A DNA stretch of 64,000 nt from Bog-159 sp963707465. GTDB taxonomy: Bacteria; Acidobacteriota; Terriglobia; Bryobacterales; Bryobacteraceae. Below are positions 9,024-17,286 of this stretch, in pieces (within the stretch, counting starts at the first letter, position 1; every line of letters begins with the position of its first letter). The notes below the pieces were generated by a model. It saw only the letters and a list, made by a program, of their open reading frames with translations. It had not been told where the DNA came from and searched no databases. Both the position numbers and the translations under genes were made by a program. The stretch spans positions 434,001 through 498,000 of the forward strand of contig CAVPQK010000024.1 of NCBI GenBank assembly GCA_963707465.1, read 5' to 3'.

Positions 9024-9416
9024 ATGCACACATGTCCAGTATGCGGGTATGACCAGCTTTCTGAGCCGCCGAAGGACTTCACGATTTGCCCCTCGTGCGG
9101 TACGGAGTTTGAATACGACGACGTGCGGCAAACGGTGGAGCAGCTGCGGGCAGCGTGGCTTCAAACGGGTCCGCGCTGGTGGAGCACTGTAGATCCCTGT
9201 CCCGTTGGATGGGACCCATATAAACAGGTGTTCGAGGCGTTCTACCTGCGGAAAGCCAAACCGGCGTTCACTCAAATTGCTGTTGAGGTCCATACCATCT
9301 GTGTCGAGCCCAAAAATGTGCTGGGAAGCCAGGATTTTGTTTTGGCATCGATCGGAGCGAACCAATCGTCATCGAGCCCTCTGGAGTATATGGGCGGCGC
9401 AATTCAGCCCGCTTAA
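9024..9416 (+). CDS. Zinc-ribbon CPxCG protein, possible immunity protein
   Basis: 130 residues from the ATG at 9024, which puts the zinc ribbon at the very N-terminus (HTCPVCGY ... ICPSCGTEFEYDD, two CPxCG knuckles 17 residues apart). It continues with a block (LRAAWLQTGPRWWS, then GWDPYKQV) that I recognise from small cysteine-rich proteins often encoded beside polymorphic toxin tips. It starts 7 bp after the toxin-like fragment, which suits a toxin-immunity pair. The last 50 residues are not recognisable and may be altered. Function is inferred from context only. Confidence 0.6.
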   Translation: MHTCPVCGYDQLSEPPKDFTICPSCGTEFEYDDVRQTVEQLRAAWLQTGPRWWSTVDPCPVGWDPYKQVFEAFYLRKAKPAFTQIAVEVHTICVEPKNVLGSQDFVLASIGANQSSSSPLEYMGGAIQPA

Positions 9417-9771
9417 TACGCATGTTTCGGCAGACCTGGAACAACCGTTCGTGTTTGATTCCAATGTTGTAGTGAGTGCAGACCTTTCGCAAAGCAGATT
9501 GACTCCAGGGGGATTTAAGATCGAGCGGCGCGCCGATGCTCCCTTCAAAGCAAAGGCATATTTTTCCAGCGCGCCGCTCCGTACCTCCGTTCACCTGGAG
9601 CTACTCCACGAATTCGAAGATGCGCTCAAAGGTACTCATCCATCCGATAGTGGGGACCTGCATAAGAAGCCGTCAAGGGCAATTAGGTTGCAAGAAGAAT
9701 AAGATTTTCAAAAGCCCTCTCGTCACCGAAAAAAGACAAAAGTTGCGTGCCGCCAATAATCCGGCCCAGTC
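9417..9771. other. Right part of the islet, no supported gene
   Basis: Open frames exist on both strands here but none has a ribosome site, a recognisable motif or convincing composition. It may contain decayed cargo. Confidence 0.5.
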
Positions 9772-9793
9772 CGATTCCGACCCGCGCCTCCAA
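9772..9793 (+). repeat. Attachment-site repeat (attR-like)
   Basis: Exact 22-bp copy of 8596-8617. The bases on both sides diverge from tRNA-Cys, so this is not a second tRNA gene but the distal boundary of the islet. Confidence 0.75.
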
Positions 9794-9832
9794 CTTCTTG
9801 AACAGAAACCTCTGTAGAGAGGGAAGACAGAG

Positions 9833-10339
9833 CTATGTCGCACCAAGGTTAGTGAAAACCATCTTGTAGATATTGCCCTTACTATCTCTCGCGACGCCGG
9901 CAACATGTGTGCTTGGCCCATTCGCGTGGTAGAACTCCACGTTCACGACGGTGCCGCGGTCTCCGGTAATTACACCCTGACCATAGTATCGGTCACCCAA
10001 AACGTGAGCGACATAATACCCCGACCCATAAACCACGTCCCATACCGACGACATGTTACTCGTTGCCGGCGTGTTGGCACTCGCCGGCGAGACGGCCGCC
10101 GTCGTACTTTTGGGAGCCCGCTCCGGAATTACCCGGGTCCAGCGGCCCTTGCACACTTCGCCATCAGCCATAACAAAGGAGACGTTTCCTGAATTGGCCG
10201 AGCCGTCGAGTTTGCCGGCGAAGACCGGCAAGGGCGATTGCAGAGCTAATGGACCTTGGACAGGGTAAAGCCGGGCTGTAGCTGTGCAGCCCACCATTAG
10301 CGAAAGTCCCAACAGAACTAAGAATACTTTGGTTTTCAT
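9833..10339 (-). CDS. Hypothetical lipoprotein
   Basis: 168 residues with a signal peptide and lipobox (LSLMVGC, Cys18), so a membrane-anchored lipoprotein. Residues 35-70 (FAGKLDGSANSGNVSFVMADGEVCKGRW) and 100-165 (YYGQGVITGDRGTVVNVEFY) look like repeated beta-strand units. No family is recognised. It lies just outside the islet boundary and is separated by 53 bp from the M1-like gene on the same strand. Confidence 0.75.
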   Translation of the reverse strand: MKTKVFLVLLGLSLMVGCTATARLYPVQGPLALQSPLPVFAGKLDGSANSGNVSFVMADGEVCKGRWTRVIPERAPKSTTAAVSPASANTPATSNMSSVWDVVYGSGYYVAHVLGDRYYGQGVITGDRGTVVNVEFYHANGPSTHVAGVARDSKGNIYKMVFTNLGAT

Positions 10340-10392
10340 TACAATGCTATGGCGGGATAATAACTCGCTAAGTTACACCTATCTCACGCCGG

Positions 10393-11778
10393 CTACTTGG
10401 ACTTCTTTGACGTGCTATTGGGAATTCCGTAAACCCACAAATCGAACAGATTGTCCAAAGGCTTCGGCGCAATCTTGGCATTTTTCTTGCGTTTCGACGC
10501 ACCGCCTTGTTTGCCTGGGCTTCCGTTGCTGGTATCTACGGCGTCGAAAGCCTTCTGGAGATCTTCGCTGGTAGCCGCCCGGCCCCATTGGTCGCTCGTG
10601 TACAATCGCAACCCGTTCCAAAAACTGTTGTCTCCCACCAGCAGAGTCACCAGGTAGAGGAAACTCGCTCCCTTGTACTTGGGAAGCTCGCCATCGGCTT
10701 CCTGACGCGTCGTCCACCCGGTGTCGGAAAGCGATCGATCCTTGCCCTCGGCGCGGAGTTGATTGTAGATCTGCCGGGACCGCTGGATCTCCCGTTCGTA
10801 CGCCTCCTTGCCGAACCGCTGTCCCAGAAAGGCGTCCGCCACAAACGCGGAGACTCCGTCGGTCAACCAAAGATCCGACCAGTCCTTCACCGCGATCCCC
10901 AATCCGTACCACTGATGCGCCAGCTCACTCGTTAGAAGCCACAGATTGGCCGGCTGCTTCCCCAACCCTTGCGCGCACGACTCGGGCAGCAGCGTCAGGC
11001 CCGCGGCCATCGAACGGCTGGCGTCGCCATGGATGAAGACCTGCGTATACGTTTTGCCCGGATAGTGCTTGCCGGTGCGTTCGGCCAGGTATTTCATGGC
11101 GGCGGCGGTAGGCTCAAAGATCTGGGTGTCCGCTCCCAAAACCCGCAGCTTCACGCCGTCGGCGCCGGATGTGTTCTCGGTAAATCCGCCCACCGCGAAC
11201 CCAAACCAGAAGGGCTCGGTTGGCGAATCGAGCTGCCATTCCGTGATGGTTCGTCCCTCACCGGCGCGGGTGACGGTTAATTGGCCGCTGCCGGCTGCCT
11301 TTGTATCCGGCGGGGCGGCAATGGTCAGGTGCAGCGTGGCCCGCTCGCCAGGACCCTCGTTGCACGGCATCCAATCGCTGGTCACGGATCCGTATACTTG
11401 ATCCGGGAAGAATTTAAGCCCCGGCGCCGGACCGGCTTGATACCGCACCGTGATGGTGCGCGGGTGATCCGGTTGGAGCGGTTTCGTCAATACCACAAAC
11501 AGCCTGTTGTGATTTCGCTCGAACGACTGTGGTTCCTGCCCCTCCAGTACGCTCGTGATCACGAGTCCGCCCGCATCCAGCTCCAGGGCGGAAATGGCTG
11601 TGTCCGTCTGGCTGTGAAACCGGATCCTCACTTCTCCGGACATGCTCTGTTTCACGAGGTCCGGCCGGATGCTTACGTCGTAGTTCTCCACCGTGTACAG
11701 GCGCGCAATGGGCGCTGCCACGAGCGGAAGCATCGCGCTCCAGACGAGGCTGCTCGCGATCCGTACCATCCAGCGCAT
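10393..11778 (-). CDS. M1 aminopeptidase-like protein with degenerate active site
   Basis: 461 residues from the ATG at 11778, preferred over an upstream start at 11820 because a GAAGGGAAG ribosome site precedes it and a signal peptide follows at once. The fold is M1: an N-terminal beta domain, then a gluzincin-like domain. The metal site is altered: the HExxH motif reads SELAH (Ser284, His288) and the third ligand Glu is Asp307 in LWLTDGV, while the exopeptidase GAMEN motif is replaced by SMAAGL. Family knowledge therefore predicts loss of normal peptidase activity. It could be a binding protein or a decayed enzyme; the frame itself is intact. Confidence 0.8.
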   Translation of the reverse strand: MRWMVRIASSLVWSAMLPLVAAPIARLYTVENYDVSIRPDLVKQSMSGEVRIRFHSQTDTAISALELDAGGLVITSVLEGQEPQSFERNHNRLFVVLTKPLQPDHPRTITVRYQAGPAPGLKFFPDQVYGSVTSDWMPCNEGPGERATLHLTIAAPPDTKAAGSGQLTVTRAGEGRTITEWQLDSPTEPFWFGFAVGGFTENTSGADGVKLRVLGADTQIFEPTAAAMKYLAERTGKHYPGKTYTQVFIHGDASRSMAAGLTLLPESCAQGLGKQPANLWLLTSELAHQWYGLGIAVKDWSDLWLTDGVSAFVADAFLGQRFGKEAYEREIQRSRQIYNQLRAEGKDRSLSDTGWTTRQEADGELPKYKGASFLYLVTLLVGDNSFWNGLRLYTSDQWGRAATSEDLQKAFDAVDTSNGSPGKQGGASKRKKNAKIAPKPLDNLFDLWVYGIPNSTSKKSK

Positions 11779-11820
11779 CACTTCCCTTCGCCGAACTTGC
11801 GCGCGCAACACTGTTCGCAC

Positions 11821-12043
11821 CTCTATCTTGATTGTACGGCGTGGATCCGTCGCCGCGACCGCTCACGACTGCCCATCCGTCGTGAAAAGCTGCTGTCAAC
11901 CATGGGCGTGCGGGTAGCCATTCGATAACGGAAGCCCAAAAAAGCGAGAATTTCCCCTGTCCGTTGGTACTATAGGTACTAGAGCTATCGGATGGCCAGT
12001 TCCATGACTAAAGGACCGAATCGGGTCCGCCGATTCCTTAAGC
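11821..12043. other. Divergent intergenic region with GGTACTA direct repeats
   Basis: Between the M1-like gene and the FN3 protein gene. It holds two direct copies of GGTACTA (11967-11973 and 11976-11982) about 65 bp upstream of the FN3 start, a candidate regulator site or promoter region; no other structure was seen. Confidence 0.3.
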
Positions 12044-15000
12044 ATGAACGGACCCTTCCACATTCATATGTCCAACGGAAGAAACCCGGAGACTAAGCCC
12101 GAACGGCGTGCCCTTCTGGCTGTGGCTGCCCTGCTGGCGCTCGTTTGCGCGCCGTGCTTGGCGGACGTTCCCGCGCCACCGGCAACGCCGCCGGTGCCTA
12201 CCGACTACTGCGGCTCCCTGTACAGCGAATTGAACGGAGATCTGCAAACCTTCAACACCCTGCTGGCGACTCCGCCCACCTGGACCCCCATCCCCGGCGG
12301 TCCCACGGTCTACAGCGCCACCCTGCAGTGGGCCAACAGCAATACCGGCCCTCAGATTTCCAACCCCAACTATCTGTCGACGGTGCAGGCCCAATTGCAG
12401 AATCTGCAAGCTCTGGGTGTCCAGGCCGTCTCGGTACCCGCCCTGTTTCCTATTCTCTATGAGCCTTTTTATGGCAGCCAGGCCGCCTACCAGCCTTACC
12501 TGACCTTCTATACCGCGGTGGCCCAGGCCGTCAGAGCCGCCGGACTCAAACTCCTGGTGGATTCCGAGATCACCTTCTCCAACGACATCGAAGCCGGTTG
12601 GACCAACATGAACGCTTTCTACAGCTCGCTGACCTGGCCGGAATATATCGCCGCGAAGGCCCAAAACTCCGCCGCCATCGCCCAGGCCATGCAGCCCGAT
12701 TGGCTGGTTCTCTCGGAAGAACCCGATACCGAAGCGGCCCAGTCGGGCCAGACCAACCTGAACATCCCAGCCGACGCCGCGCAAATGGTGGCGGCCCAGA
12801 TCGCGGCCGTGCAGGCATTGAATTTGCCCAACCCTCCCCTGATGGGCGCCGGCTTTGGCTCCTGGATGCCGGCCACCGGCACCTCCAGCCTGACGAATTA
12901 CATCAATGCGTACACCGCACTGCCCTTGGACTATATCGACTTCCACCTGCTTCCGATCAACACCGTGAACAATGACGATTTCATTGCCAACACCCTGACC
13001 ATCGCCAGTGCCGCGGCCGCCGTCGGCAAGCCCGTCGCCATCAGCCAGACCTGGCTGTCGAAAGTGGGGGCTTCGGAGTGGGACGGTTACTCCACCGCCA
13101 GCCTGGACCTGGAGCGCTCCCGCCAGCCTTTCAGCTTCTGGGCGCCTCTCGACTCCTATTTCATGCAGACCGCGCAAACCCTGGCGCAGTATACCAACCT
13201 GCTGTATCTCGACCTGGAGCAGTCCTATTTCCTGAATGCGTATCAGACGTATGGCGGCACCGTCGCCAACGGCGGATCCCTGAACTGCACCTGCACCACC
13301 GCCAGTTGTTCGGATTACAACATCATGCAGACCGAGAATGAACTGGCGGAGGCGGCCGATCAGCAGAGCGTGTACACCCCCACGGCGTTTTCGTACTACA
13401 ACCAACTGGTCTCGACGCCCGATACCACTCCACCTACCGTTCCGGCTGGCCTCACCGGCATGTCCGGCTACACCACGGCGAGTCTTTCCTGGACCCTCTC
13501 CACTGACAACATCGGGGTAGCCGGCTACAACGTGTACCGCTGCACGCCGCCGGCAGCCGGCCAGCCCTGCACGGGAATCTGGCTCGCCAATACGACTCTG
13601 CCCGTTTACAGTGACTCCTCGCTGACGGCCAATACGCTCTATAACTACCAGGTCCAGGCATTCGATTTTGCGGGCAACAATTCGCCGCTGTCGCCCACGC
13701 TGGGTTTGCTGACCTACAGAACCACGGCGGACTCGGCCACCAACCTGGTGGCCACGGCAATTTCGGCGCAGGAGATCGACTTGAGCTGGTCCGCGCCTGC
13801 CAGTTCTACGGGGCTTAGCCAATATCTGATTTTTGGCGGGACCTCGGCTGCCACTCTTCAGCAGATCGCGGTCAGGCCGTCGACACAGACTACTTACAAG
13901 AATTTGAATCTGCCCGCCGGAACCACCTATTACTATGGCATCGTGGCCGTGGAAGAGGGGATCGACGCGCCGATGTCCAACATCGTCCCCACCGCCACGC
14001 TGCCGTTGCCTGCCCCTCCCAGTAGCGTAGCCGGTGCGCCCGCCCCTACTACGATCGTCCTAACCTGGCAGGAGAACCTCCAGCCTGGTGCGTTGCCGAT
14101 CAGTTATTACGAGATCCTCCAGGGTACTTCGCCAGGCAAGATGACCGAGGTCGCCCAGAAATCGGACACCAATTACACAGCGACATGCCTGAGCCCCAAT
14201 ACCGTTTATTATTTCGAAATCCAGGCGGTGGACACGGGCCACGACAGTTCGGCGCCTTCGGTCCAGATCGCCGTCACGACGCTTCCGATGCCCGCCGCGC
14301 CGGTCGGCGTCACAGCCACGGCCAGTTCCGCCACGACGGTCACGGTCACCTGGTCCGAAACCATGCCTCCCGGAGGCCTGGCCATTCAATACTACAATAT
14401 CTTGCGGGGCACATCGCCCACGGGCCTGACGCAATTGGCCTCCCGGACGGCCTCTCCATTCATCGACACCACAGCTTCTCCGAGCGTCACGTACTATTAC
14501 GCGGTTGAAGCGGTTGACAGCAGCCATGATGTCTCGCCCATGTCGGTTACCGCGCAGGCGACTACGCCTCCGATGCCAGCCGCGCCGGTCGGCGTCATAG
14601 CCACGGCCGGTTCCGCCACGACAGTCACGGTCACCTGGTCGGAAACCATTCCTCCCGGAGGGTTGCCGATTCAGTACTACAATATCCTGCGGGGCACATC
14701 GCCCACCGGCCTGACCCAAGTGGCCTCCCGCACGGCCTCTCCATTCATCGACACGACAGCTTCTCCGGGCGTCACATACTACTACGCGATGGACGCGGTC
14801 GAAACCGGCCATGATGTCTCGCCTATGTCGGCTACCGCGCAGGCGACTACGCCTTCGATGCCCGCCGTGCCGGTCGACGTCGCGGCCACGGCGGACTCCA
14901 CCACCAGGGTCAGCGTGACTTGGTCCGAAACCGTGCCGCCGAACGGTCTGCCGATTCAAAACTACACTATCTTCCGTGGGACTTCGCCGGCCACCATGAC

Positions 15001-15445
15001 CTCGGTTGGCGCCCGGACGGCATCGCCTTTCATCGACACGGCGGTTTCTCCGAACACCGCCTACCGTTATGCGATCGAAGCGGTCGACACGGGCCATGAC
15101 ATTTCGCCCATGTCGGCCGCGGCGCAGGTCACGACGCCCCCTCTGCCCGCTGCGCCGGTCAACGTGACGGCCACGCCAGACTCCTCCAGAATGGTGACCG
15201 TAACCTGGTCCGAGACGATTCCGCCGTACGGTCTGCCGATTCAAACCTACAGGGTCTTCCGCGGGACGACGCCCACCGGCCTGACCCAAGTGGCCGCCCA
15301 GACCGCGTCCCCCTTCATCGATTCCGGGGTCTATCCGGGCACCACGTACTACTACGCGATCGAAGCGATTGACACCGGCCAGGACGCCTCGCCAATGTCG
15401 GCCACGGTGCCCGCTGTCACGCCAAAATCCGCCACGGTAAAATAA
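12044..15445 (+). CDS. Large secreted protein: glycosidase-like N-terminal domain plus FN3 repeats
   Basis: 1133 residues; an internal Met at 12068 is an alternative start. A signal peptide (ALLAVAALLALVCAPCLA) ends near residue 42. Residues 45-460 look like a TIM-barrel of the glycoside hydrolase kind (regular strand/helix repeats, LVLSEEPDTEA and IDFHLLPIN segments with candidate acidic residues), but no GH family can be named. From residue 465 to the end there are fibronectin type III domains, the last five repeating with a 95-residue (285-bp) period. It probably acts outside the cell on polysaccharide or surface material; that is inferred from architecture. Confidence 0.8.
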   Translation: MNGPFHIHMSNGRNPETKPERRALLAVAALLALVCAPCLADVPAPPATPPVPTDYCGSLYSELNGDLQTFNTLLATPPTWTPIPGGPTVYSATLQWANSNTGPQISNPNYLSTVQAQLQNLQALGVQAVSVPALFPILYEPFYGSQAAYQPYLTFYTAVAQAVRAAGLKLLVDSEITFSNDIEAGWTNMNAFYSSLTWPEYIAAKAQNSAAIAQAMQPDWLVLSEEPDTEAAQSGQTNLNIPADAAQMVAAQIAAVQALNLPNPPLMGAGFGSWMPATGTSSLTNYINAYTALPLDYIDFHLLPINTVNNDDFIANTLTIASAAAAVGKPVAISQTWLSKVGASEWDGYSTASLDLERSRQPFSFWAPLDSYFMQTAQTLAQYTNLLYLDLEQSYFLNAYQTYGGTVANGGSLNCTCTTASCSDYNIMQTENELAEAADQQSVYTPTAFSYYNQLVSTPDTTPPTVPAGLTGMSGYTTASLSWTLSTDNIGVAGYNVYRCTPPAAGQPCTGIWLANTTLPVYSDSSLTANTLYNYQVQAFDFAGNNSPLSPTLGLLTYRTTADSATNLVATAISAQEIDLSWSAPASSTGLSQYLIFGGTSAATLQQIAVRPSTQTTYKNLNLPAGTTYYYGIVAVEEGIDAPMSNIVPTATLPLPAPPSSVAGAPAPTTIVLTWQENLQPGALPISYYEILQGTSPGKMTEVAQKSDTNYTATCLSPNTVYYFEIQAVDTGHDSSAPSVQIAVTTLPMPAAPVGVTATASSATTVTVTWSETMPPGGLAIQYYNILRGTSPTGLTQLASRTASPFIDTTASPSVTYYYAVEAVDSSHDVSPMSVTAQATTPPMPAAPVGVIATAGSATTVTVTWSETIPPGGLPIQYYNILRGTSPTGLTQVASRTASPFIDTTASPGVTYYYAMDAVETGHDVSPMSATAQATTPSMPAVPVDVAATADSTTRVSVTWSETVPPNGLPIQNYTIFRGTSPATMTSVGARTASPFIDTAVSPNTAYRYAIEAVDTGHDISPMSAAAQVTTPPLPAAPVNVTATPDSSRMVTVTWSETIPPYGLPIQTYRVFRGTTPTGLTQVAAQTASPFIDSGVYPGTTYYYAIEAIDTGQDASPMSATVPAVTPKSATVK
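14001..15425 (+). repeat. Tandem 285-bp coding repeats (five FN3 units)
   Basis: Units begin at about 14001, 14286, 14571, 14856 and 15141, exactly 285 bp apart. The units at 14286 and 14571 are nearly identical at the DNA level, the others progressively less so, which suggests recent duplication within the gene. Each encodes one FN3 domain with the core VTVTWSE and a YYYA strand. Confidence 0.85.
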
Positions 15446-15896
15446 TCGAGTTACCGAGCCGCGACCAGTCACCAAGCTCGTAAGTGGTCCGACCACCCAC
15501 TTCCCTATGAAGAATCAGCCACCTACAACCCAAACCCCGTTTCCGCCGCCCGGCTGCCCCACCCGGGCATGCTACCGTGAAATCGCGGGCCCTGACGGGC
15601 CAAACACGCAGTCCAACGAGTTTAATGCAACACGATGCAACACTATTGCCGCGTGTGTATCGCGCCACCCAGCCGGCGTGCCCAAAATCCCGGCTACGCC
15701 TGGAAACCAGATCTATCCAACTCAAACAAAATCACTTCCGCAAAATTGGGGTTGTTTGGCCGATTGACAGACCTCGCACTTTCAAGCACAATTCCGCACA
15801 ATTGTGCCCAATCCCCCAATCCCCACGGACTTTGCTATGATACCTGCATGAATCCTGCATCCCGCCGCCCGGCCCGCTAATCCAAGCTACTAGACT
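15446..15896. other. 451-bp intergenic region upstream of the cysteine operon
   Basis: No convincing gene on either strand. It contains a 10-bp tandem motif (ATGCAACAC twice, 15625-15633 and 15635-15643), the 12-bp palindrome GCACAATTGTGC at 15796-15807 with an extra half site at 15786-15793, and an extended -10 box described separately. Confidence 0.6.
15786..15841 (+). promoter_or_regulatory. Candidate operator and extended -10 promoter for the cysteine operon
   Basis: A perfect palindrome GCACAATTGTGC (15796-15807), preceded in phase by the half site GCACAATT (15786-15793), lies about 28 bp upstream of an extended -10 sequence TGCTATGAT (15833-15841). No good -35 is seen, so the palindrome would sit where an activator binds. 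The regulator is unknown. Confidence 0.4.
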
Positions 15897-16847
15897 ATGG
15901 CTGCCGTTCTTGTTCCAGAACCCGTCCGGACCCAGGCCCAACACCTGCTGTCCACCATCGGCAACACCCCGCTGCTGCGCCTGGATAAGATCGGCCGCGA
16001 AGTCCCCGGCGTCGCCATCTACGCCAAGGCGGAATACTTCAACCCCGGCGGATCCGTCAAGGACCGCGCCGGACTTAACATGATCCTGGACGGCGAGCGC
16101 ACCGGCCGCCTCCGTCCCGAACACACCATCCTCGACGCCACCAGCGGCAATACCGGCATCGCCTATGCCATGGTCGGCGCGGCCCGCGGCTACCGGGTCA
16201 AGTTGTGCCTGCCCGGCAATGCTTCCATCGAGCGCAAGCGCATCCTGAAAGCCTACGGCGCGGAGATGGTCTTCAGCGATCCCGCCGAGAGTTCCGACGG
16301 CGCCATCCGCAAGTGCCGCGAGATCTACGAGGCCGATCCCGACCGCTACTTCTACCCCGATCAGTACAACAACCCGGCCAACTGGAAGGCGCATTTCGAA
16401 ACGACCGGCCGCGAGATCATCGAGCAGACCAGCGGTCTGCTCACCCATTTCGTGGCGGCCATGGGCACCAGCGGCACGTTCACCGGTGTCAGCCGCCGCC
16501 TGCATCGCGACCTGCCCGACGTAAAGTGCTACTCCGGCCAGCCGTCCTCGAGCTTCCACGGCCTGGAAGGATTGAAGCACATGGCCACCGCGATTGTGCC
16601 CGGCATCTACGATCCTTCGCTTGCCGATGGCAACATCTGGCTCGAAACCGAGGAAGCCTACGCCATGGTCCGCCGCCTCGCGCGCGAAGAAGGCCTGCTG
16701 GTGGGGATTTCGTCCGGTTGCAATGTGGTCGCCGCCCTGCAGCTCGCCCGCGAACTGCACGCCGAGGGTCGCGACGGTATGATCGTCACCGTGCTTTGCG
16801 ATAGTGCCGAGAAGTACCTCAGCGACCAGTTCTGGGATGAGAACTGA
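15897..16847 (+). CDS. cysM: Cysteine synthase (CysM-like, PLP-dependent)
   Basis: 316 residues of the O-acetylserine sulfhydrylase family. The PLP lysine is Lys55 in NPGGSVKDRAG, SGNTG binds substrate carboxylate, and GTSGTFTG binds the cofactor phosphate; GISSGCN is near the C-terminus. The gene order with a JAMM protease and a CysO-MoeZ fusion matches the mycobacterial CysM system, in which the sulfur donor is a protein thiocarboxylate on CysO and the acceptor is O-phosphoserine. I therefore favour CysM over CysK, as an inference from context. No strong ribosome site precedes the ATG. Confidence 0.88.
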   Translation: MAAVLVPEPVRTQAQHLLSTIGNTPLLRLDKIGREVPGVAIYAKAEYFNPGGSVKDRAGLNMILDGERTGRLRPEHTILDATSGNTGIAYAMVGAARGYRVKLCLPGNASIERKRILKAYGAEMVFSDPAESSDGAIRKCREIYEADPDRYFYPDQYNNPANWKAHFETTGREIIEQTSGLLTHFVAAMGTSGTFTGVSRRLHRDLPDVKCYSGQPSSSFHGLEGLKHMATAIVPGIYDPSLADGNIWLETEEAYAMVRRLAREEGLLVGISSGCNVVAALQLARELHAEGRDGMIVTVLCDSAEKYLSDQFWDEN

Positions 16848-16853
16848 AGCCGA

Positions 16854-17285
16854 ATGATTCGCATCGATTCCGACGCCTGGCGCGAAATGGTCGCCCACGC
16901 GCAAGCCGTCTATCCGGACGAATGCTGCGGAGCCATGTTGGGTAAGATAACGCCGGGAGCCACCGACGATGCCACCAAAACTGTTCGCATCGCCCTGCGC
17001 CTGGAAAACGCCTATTCCGGCGAGCGCGGCAGCCGCTACGAATTGCGTCCCGAGGACCTGCTCCGCGCCGACAAAGAAGCTCGCGCCCGCAACCTGGACC
17101 TGGTCGGCATCTACCATTCGCATCCCGATTGCGACGCCTATTTTTCCGAGACCGATCTGAAGAACTCGTGTCCCTGGTATTCTTTTGTTGTGCTCTCCAT
17201 CCGCAACGGCGCCTTCGATCACGCCAATAGCTGGCTACCCGACGCCGAACAAACCAAAGCGGAGCGCGAGGAATTGAGTTACTGA
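16854..17285 (+). CDS. mec: Mec-like JAMM/MPN metalloprotease
   Basis: 143 residues, a minimal Mov34/MPN/PAD-1 domain. The JAMM zinc site is complete: Glu23 in YPDECCG and the motif His88-x-His90-Pro with Ser98 and Asp101 (HSHPDCDAYFSETD). In mycobacteria the homologue Mec removes cysteine from the CysO-cysteine adduct after CysM has acted. It starts 6 bp after cysM and ends 1 bp before the fusion gene, so all three are one operon. Here it may have a second job: releasing the CysO domain from the downstream fusion. Confidence 0.9.
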   Translation: MIRIDSDAWREMVAHAQAVYPDECCGAMLGKITPGATDDATKTVRIALRLENAYSGERGSRYELRPEDLLRADKEARARNLDLVGIYHSHPDCDAYFSETDLKNSCPWYSFVVLSIRNGAFDHANSWLPDAEQTKAEREELSY

Positions 17286-17286
17286 A

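Noticed and set aside
9205..9702. A 165-codon frame in the islet.
   Set aside because: It overlaps the zinc-ribbon gene in another frame, has no ribosome site and no recognisable sequence.
9772..9793. A second tRNA gene at the islet's right end.
   Set aside because: Only the 3' 22 bp match; there is no anticodon or D arm. It is an attachment-site copy.
14001..15425. CRISPR-like regular repeats.
   Set aside because: The 285-bp period encodes FN3 domains in one continuous frame, with no short repeat/spacer pattern. No CRISPR array was seen in the window.
12038..15496. Two long open frames on the minus strand (594 and 478 codons) opposite the FN3 protein.
   Set aside because: They mirror the repetitive, GC-rich coding strand, are rich in Arg/Gly without motifs, and the plus-strand protein has clear signal peptide and FN3 domains.
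15446..15896. Short frames of 80-100 codons in the gap before the cysteine operon.
   Set aside because: They overlap each other in several frames, have no ribosome sites and no motifs.
15732..17222. A 496-codon minus-strand frame opposite the cysteine synthase and JAMM genes.
   Set aside because: The plus strand encodes proteins with intact catalytic motifs; the opposite frame is a composition artefact.
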